A stretch of 9,327 nucleotides of DNA from the NCBI GenBank assembly GCA_035352715.1, contig DAOPYE010000096.1:1-9327 (forward strand), given 5' to 3'. This document shows positions 7,507 to 9,327 of the stretch, in pieces (the stretch's first letter is position 1; each line of letters opens with the position of its first letter). A program made the position numbers and the translations under genes. Below the pieces are notes generated by a model. The model saw only the letters and a list, made by a program, of their open reading frames with translations, did not search any database and was not told where the DNA came from. The stretch is from DAOPYE01 sp035352715. GTDB lineage: Bacteria; Acidobacteriota; Holophagae; Holophagales; Holophagaceae.

Positions 7507-8030
7507 CCGAGCGCGTCTGGCTCAAGATCGGAGAAGCCGCAGCGGCCATCGGAGCCTCGCCGAAGGAATTGCGCTATTGGGAGCGCGTGATCCCCGAGCT
7601 TCGCCCCCGGCGCAGTTCCGGGAACCTGCGCTACTACCACGTGGATGAGTTGCCGCGCCTGAGGCGTGTGCGTGAGTGGATCACGGAAGGCCTCACCGTG
7701 GCGGACTGCCGCGTGCTCTTCACGACCGGCCAACTGACGAGGCCGCTGCTGGGACTTGAGGAGGCGGAAGCCCCGGCCGGGATCGCGGCGCCCATGGATG
7801 CGCTGCCCGCCGAAGCCCCACCGCCAAAGCGCAGGCGGCCCGCCATGCACCGCGTCGCCGCCACCGCTACGGCATCTGACGTCCAGGCAGAACGCCCCCG
7901 CCATCCCGAACTCGCCCCCGTCATCAAGGCCCTGCGCAGCCTCGCCGCCCGGCTATCCCAGCCGCCCCGCGCCGCTTCGCCCGCATCCTCTCCAGCATTC
8001 ATCCTTGACCCCAACGAGGTTCAGTCCTAG
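7503..8030 (+). CDS. MerR-family transcriptional regulator (175 aa)
   Basis: This is a DNA-binding protein of the MerR superfamily. The winged HTH occupies about residues 6-75: LKIGEAAAAIGASPKELRYWE (7-27) is the helix-turn-helix with the family LRYWE motif. RPRRSSGNLRYYHVDELPRL (34-53) is the wing and following helix, and ITEGLTVADCRVL (60-72) is the second helix pair. After about residue 85 comes an Ala/Pro-rich linker, a basic patch PKRRRP (108-113) and one predicted helix (136-152, PELAPVIKALRSLAARL). There is no metal-binding cysteine set or recognisable ligand domain. The ATG overlaps the response-regulator stop as ATGA, implying translational coupling. This compact LRYWE-type MerR is of the kind seen near translation genes in deltaproteobacteria and acidobacteria; its target is unknown. 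Its stop codon overlaps the predicted -10 box of the tRNA-Pro gene. Confidence 0.92.
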   Translation: MTERVWLKIGEAAAAIGASPKELRYWERVIPELRPRRSSGNLRYYHVDELPRLRRVREWITEGLTVADCRVLFTTGQLTRPLLGLEEAEAPAGIAAPMDALPAEAPPPKRRRPAMHRVAATATASDVQAERPRHPELAPVIKALRSLAARLSQPPRAASPASSPAFILDPNEVQS

Positions 8031-8033
8031 ACT
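8005..8033 (+). promoter_or_regulatory. Sigma-70-type promoter of tRNA-Pro, inside the end of merR
   Basis: TTGACC (8005-8010, 5 of 6 to consensus) is followed after exactly 17 bp by TAGACT (8028-8033, 4 of 6). RNA would start near 8040, just before the tRNA. The -35 and spacer are merR coding sequence, and the first three bases of the -10 are the merR stop codon. Confidence 0.65.
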
Positions 8034-8043
8034 CAATGATTCA

Positions 8044-8120
<77 letters not shown>

Positions 8121-8132
8121 AAGAAACGAAGC

Positions 8133-8162
8133 AGGGGAGAGACTTTCATCGGTCTCTCCCCT
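8133..8162 (+). terminator. Hairpin after tRNA-Pro, possible terminator
   Basis: AGGGGAGAGAC (8133-8143) pairs perfectly with GTCTCTCCCCT (8152-8162) around an 8-nt loop, 12 bp after the tRNA CCA. Only a weak T-rich stretch follows (TTCGCTTATT). It is a probable terminator or 3' processing barrier for the tRNA-Pro transcript, and it lies before the structured element copy 1. Confidence 0.6.
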
Positions 8163-8179
8163 TCGCTTATTGGGTCAGA

Positions 8180-8319
8180 AGATTCGGACTTCCGATCGGC
8201 ATGGGCGCGCAGGTAGGGCCAGGGCGGGACGCACGGCGTGCCGACCGGTTCCGCGAAGCGGAAGGCCCGTGCGCAGCCCATGCCGCGGGGTGAGCGCCAG
8301 CGAACCGAAGTTCGAATCT
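8180..8319 (+). repeat. Structured tRNA-linked element, copy 1 (after tRNA-Pro)
   Basis: This 140-nt unit is repeated at 8500-8636. The terminal stem pairs 8180-8192 (AGATTCGGACTTC) with 8307-8319 (GAAGTTCGAATCT): 13 bp with one G-T. The inner stem pairs 8197-8206 with 8276-8285 (10 bp), 8207-8211 with 8270-8274 (5 bp, bulged A8275) and 8216-8220 with 8264-8268 (5 bp). Within it lie hairpin A (8226-8242, one G-G mismatch) and hairpin B, TTCCGC-GAA-GCGGAA (8249-8263). The right terminal strand equals 13 nt of the tRNA-Pro T arm (8094-8106), 213 bp upstream. I see no protein-coding signal in it. It could be a small mobile element, an att-like recombination structure or a non-coding RNA; I do not recognise a known family. 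Confidence 0.75.
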
Positions 8320-8329
8320 CGCCAGCCTG

Positions 8330-8356
8330 TTGAGAGCCCACGCCCTGAGATACACT
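8330..8356 (+). promoter_or_regulatory. Possible promoter of tRNA-Arg
   Basis: A -10-like TACACT (8351-8356) lies 18 bp before the tRNA. TTGAGA (8330-8335) is a plausible -35, but the 15-bp spacer is short; TGTTGA (8328-8333) gives 17 bp with a poorer match. The interval lies between element copy 1 and the tRNA, so the tRNA probably has its own promoter. Confidence 0.4.
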
Positions 8357-8374
8357 GACTCATCACCAGACTGG

Positions 8375-8451
<77 letters not shown>

Positions 8452-8499
8452 GAGGTGGGGTACGTGGGTTATCGCACGAGCCTGTGTCGGTGGTCGACC

Positions 8500-8636
8500 A
8501 GACTCGGACCGGCGATCAGCGATGGCGCGCAGGTAGGACCAGGGAGGAACGCATGCGTTCCGACCGTTTCCGCGAAGCGGAAGGTCCGTGCGCAGCCAGC
8601 GGTGCGGGTTGAGCGAAGCGAAACCTGGTTCGAGTC
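8500..8636 (+). repeat. Structured tRNA-linked element, copy 2 (after tRNA-Arg)
   Basis: This is the second copy of the unit at 8180-8319. The terminal stem pairs 8501-8512 (GACTCGGACCGG) with 8625-8636 (CTGGTTCGAGTC): 12 bp with two G-T. The inner stem pairs 8520-8526 with 8595-8601 (one mismatch), 8527-8531 with 8589-8593 (bulged A8594) and 8536-8540 with 8583-8587. Hairpin A is the palindrome GGAACGCATGCGTTCC (8546-8561); hairpin B is TTCCGC-GAA-GCGGAA (8568-8582). Two blocks are near-identical to copy 1: 8524-8553 (3 changes in 30) and 8562-8597 (2 changes in 36). Just before it is the palindrome TGGTCGACCA (8491-8500). Its 3' strand belongs to the duplicated tRNA-Arg end. Confidence 0.78.
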
Positions 8637-8656
8637 CAGCTGGGCGCACCAGAGGT
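8625..8656 (+). repeat. 32-bp direct repeat, right copy (tRNA-Arg 3'-end fragment)
   Basis: An exact copy of 8425-8456: T arm without its first base, acceptor 3' strand, CCA and GAGGT. No 5' half of a tRNA precedes it, since the structured element occupies that place, so it is a fragment and not a gene. Weaker similarity continues for about ten bases (7 of 10), beyond both copies. It is either the right end of an inserted element or a remnant of a second tRNA-Arg gene. Confidence 0.9.
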
Positions 8657-8929
8657 TGGGCAAGTGCACCCTGCGCGTGGCCTTGACGCGCATGGTCTTG
8701 ACGCGCCTGGCCCTGGAGATCGAATCCGGTCGGCTGGATCCCCGGAATGCGCGGGATCTTCATGAAGCCAACCGGAGAGCCCTCGGTTTCTGATGGTTCG
8801 TCCGGCGGGGGCGGCTTGGCGATTCTGGAGGATGATCGGGTGTCCCTCCTCACGTTTTGCGCGACCCTATGGCAACCCTACGCTCAAGACCGTTTCCCAT
8901 CGTGATGTCTCTGGTGCCGGAGATCGGAT
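8657..8929. other. Region without a supported gene; weak short ORF and a 15-bp tandem repeat
   Basis: Nothing here reaches the standard for a gene. On the plus strand the frame ending in TGA at 8793 shows coding-like, GC-ending codons from about 8668, with an internal ATG at 8692 (33 codons, ending NRRALGF). It has no ribosome site and could be the tail of a truncated gene. A 15-bp unit, CTTGACGCGCMTGGY, occurs twice in tandem (8682-8696 and 8697-8711). A weak GAGGA/TCCTC pairing lies at about 8827-8852. The promoter of the downstream exported protein should be in the last part, but I see no convincing boxes. Confidence 0.4.
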
Positions 8930-9327
8930 ATGAAACACCCGCTGAAGATCGCTGCTCTTCTTGTGTTTGCGGCCATCGGCCTTTCGGCCCAGGACCCCAA
9001 ATGGCTGGCCAAGCAACCGGCGTTTGGACAGACCAAGCCGCTCATCCGCACCGATGAACGGTGGGAAGCCGAGCGGGGAAAGATCTGGATTGGGGTTTCC
9101 TTTTTCTACCTGGATCGCGTTCAGAAGATAAAGAAGTTTTGTGGCGCAACGCCCGGCACGGCCGGAACAGATGAAACGTATCGAGGCGGGCTAGCCGAAG
9201 GAAACAACAACCAGGTGGTGGAATACATCACGAAAACAGACGCTGTCTATTGGCTTCCGGCCTCGGGATGGCATGGGATATCAGACACCATCGTGCCGAC
9301 CTGCGAATCCGCCAAGGAAATACGCCT
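8930..9327 (+). CDS. Secreted protein of unknown function, 3' end outside window
   Basis: An open frame of 132 codons runs from the ATG at 8930 to the edge without a stop. GGAG at 8919-8922 is seven bases upstream. The protein begins MKHPLKIAALLVFAAIGLSA, a clear Sec signal peptide with cleavage near residue 20, followed by QDPKWLAKQPAFG. The mature part has Trp/Tyr-rich segments (KIWIGVSFFYLDRV, 51-64; TDAVYWLPASGWHGI, 103-117) and two cysteines (71 and 125) that could form a disulfide. I do not recognise the family. Codon use is less GC-biased than in the neighbours (ATA, ACA, CTA, TCA, GGA all occur), which suggests a lower-expressed or transferred accessory gene next to the tRNA/element locus. 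It is read on the same strand as the tRNAs but starts well after them. Confidence 0.78.
   Translation, partial: MKHPLKIAALLVFAAIGLSAQDPKWLAKQPAFGQTKPLIRTDERWEAERGKIWIGVSFFYLDRVQKIKKFCGATPGTAGTDETYRGGLAEGNNNQVVEYITKTDAVYWLPASGWHGISDTIVPTCESAKEIR

Noticed and set aside
8455..8793. Plus-strand frame of 112 codons starting inside the tRNA-Arg flank
   Set aside because: Most of it reads through the structured element and the tRNA fragment. Only the last 35-40 codons look coding, and they have no ribosome site, so I noted them as a weak possibility only.
8873..8889. Possible sigma-54 promoter before the last gene (TATGGCAACCCTACGCTC)
   Set aside because: GG and GC are only 9 bases apart; the spacing of 10 is strict, so I do not count it.

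Overview
The window is high-GC, densely coded DNA from a bacterium. The mix of a menaquinone/ubiquinone-type methyltransferase, a long FadE/VLCAD-like acyl-CoA dehydrogenase, a FecR protein with a tryptophan-rich DUF6600-like region and an arginine/proline/glutamate tail, and a sigma-54 response regulator paired with a MerR protein fits an Acidobacteriota of the Holophaga/Geothrix type, or less likely a deltaproteobacterium. That assignment is inference from family content; no marker gene here settles it.

Left part (1-2490): a left-truncated ubiE/menG methyltransferase on the minus strand diverges from a complete acyl-CoA dehydrogenase gene on the plus strand. They share a 104-bp promoter region holding a dyad and a 10-bp direct repeat. 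A 17-bp-stem hairpin that can act as a terminator in both directions separates the dehydrogenase from the convergent FecR gene.

Middle part (2491-6068), all minus strand: tatD-family metal-dependent hydrolase, then an overlapping small exported protein of unknown function, then the large exported FecR/DUF6600-like protein. The last gene has its own leader, and just after the upstream stop codon lies a good -24/-12 (sigma-54) promoter match. This is notable because the next genes encode a sigma-54 activator.

Right-centre (6127-8030), plus strand: a complete NtrC/NtrX-type response regulator (receiver, AAA+, Fis HTH) overlaps a MerR-type regulator by 4 bp (ATGA). There is no histidine kinase in view.

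Right part (8005-8660) is the most unusual. tRNA-Pro(GGG) and tRNA-Arg(TCT) are each followed, 50-61 nt after the encoded CCA, by a copy of a roughly 140-nt structured element. The two copies have the same fold: a long terminal stem, an interrupted inner stem, and two hairpins inside, one capped by GCGAAGC. Several paired positions change in a compensatory way between copies. In both, the 3' terminal strand is a T-arm sequence matching the tRNA just upstream. For tRNA-Arg the match is a perfect 32-bp direct repeat, exactly 200 bp apart, running through the CCA into flanking DNA, so the locus looks like an att-type duplication around a minimal element. I do not recognise a described family that matches it.

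The window ends with about 270 bp without a supported gene, then the start of a secreted protein of unknown function, with less GC-biased codons, running off the right edge.
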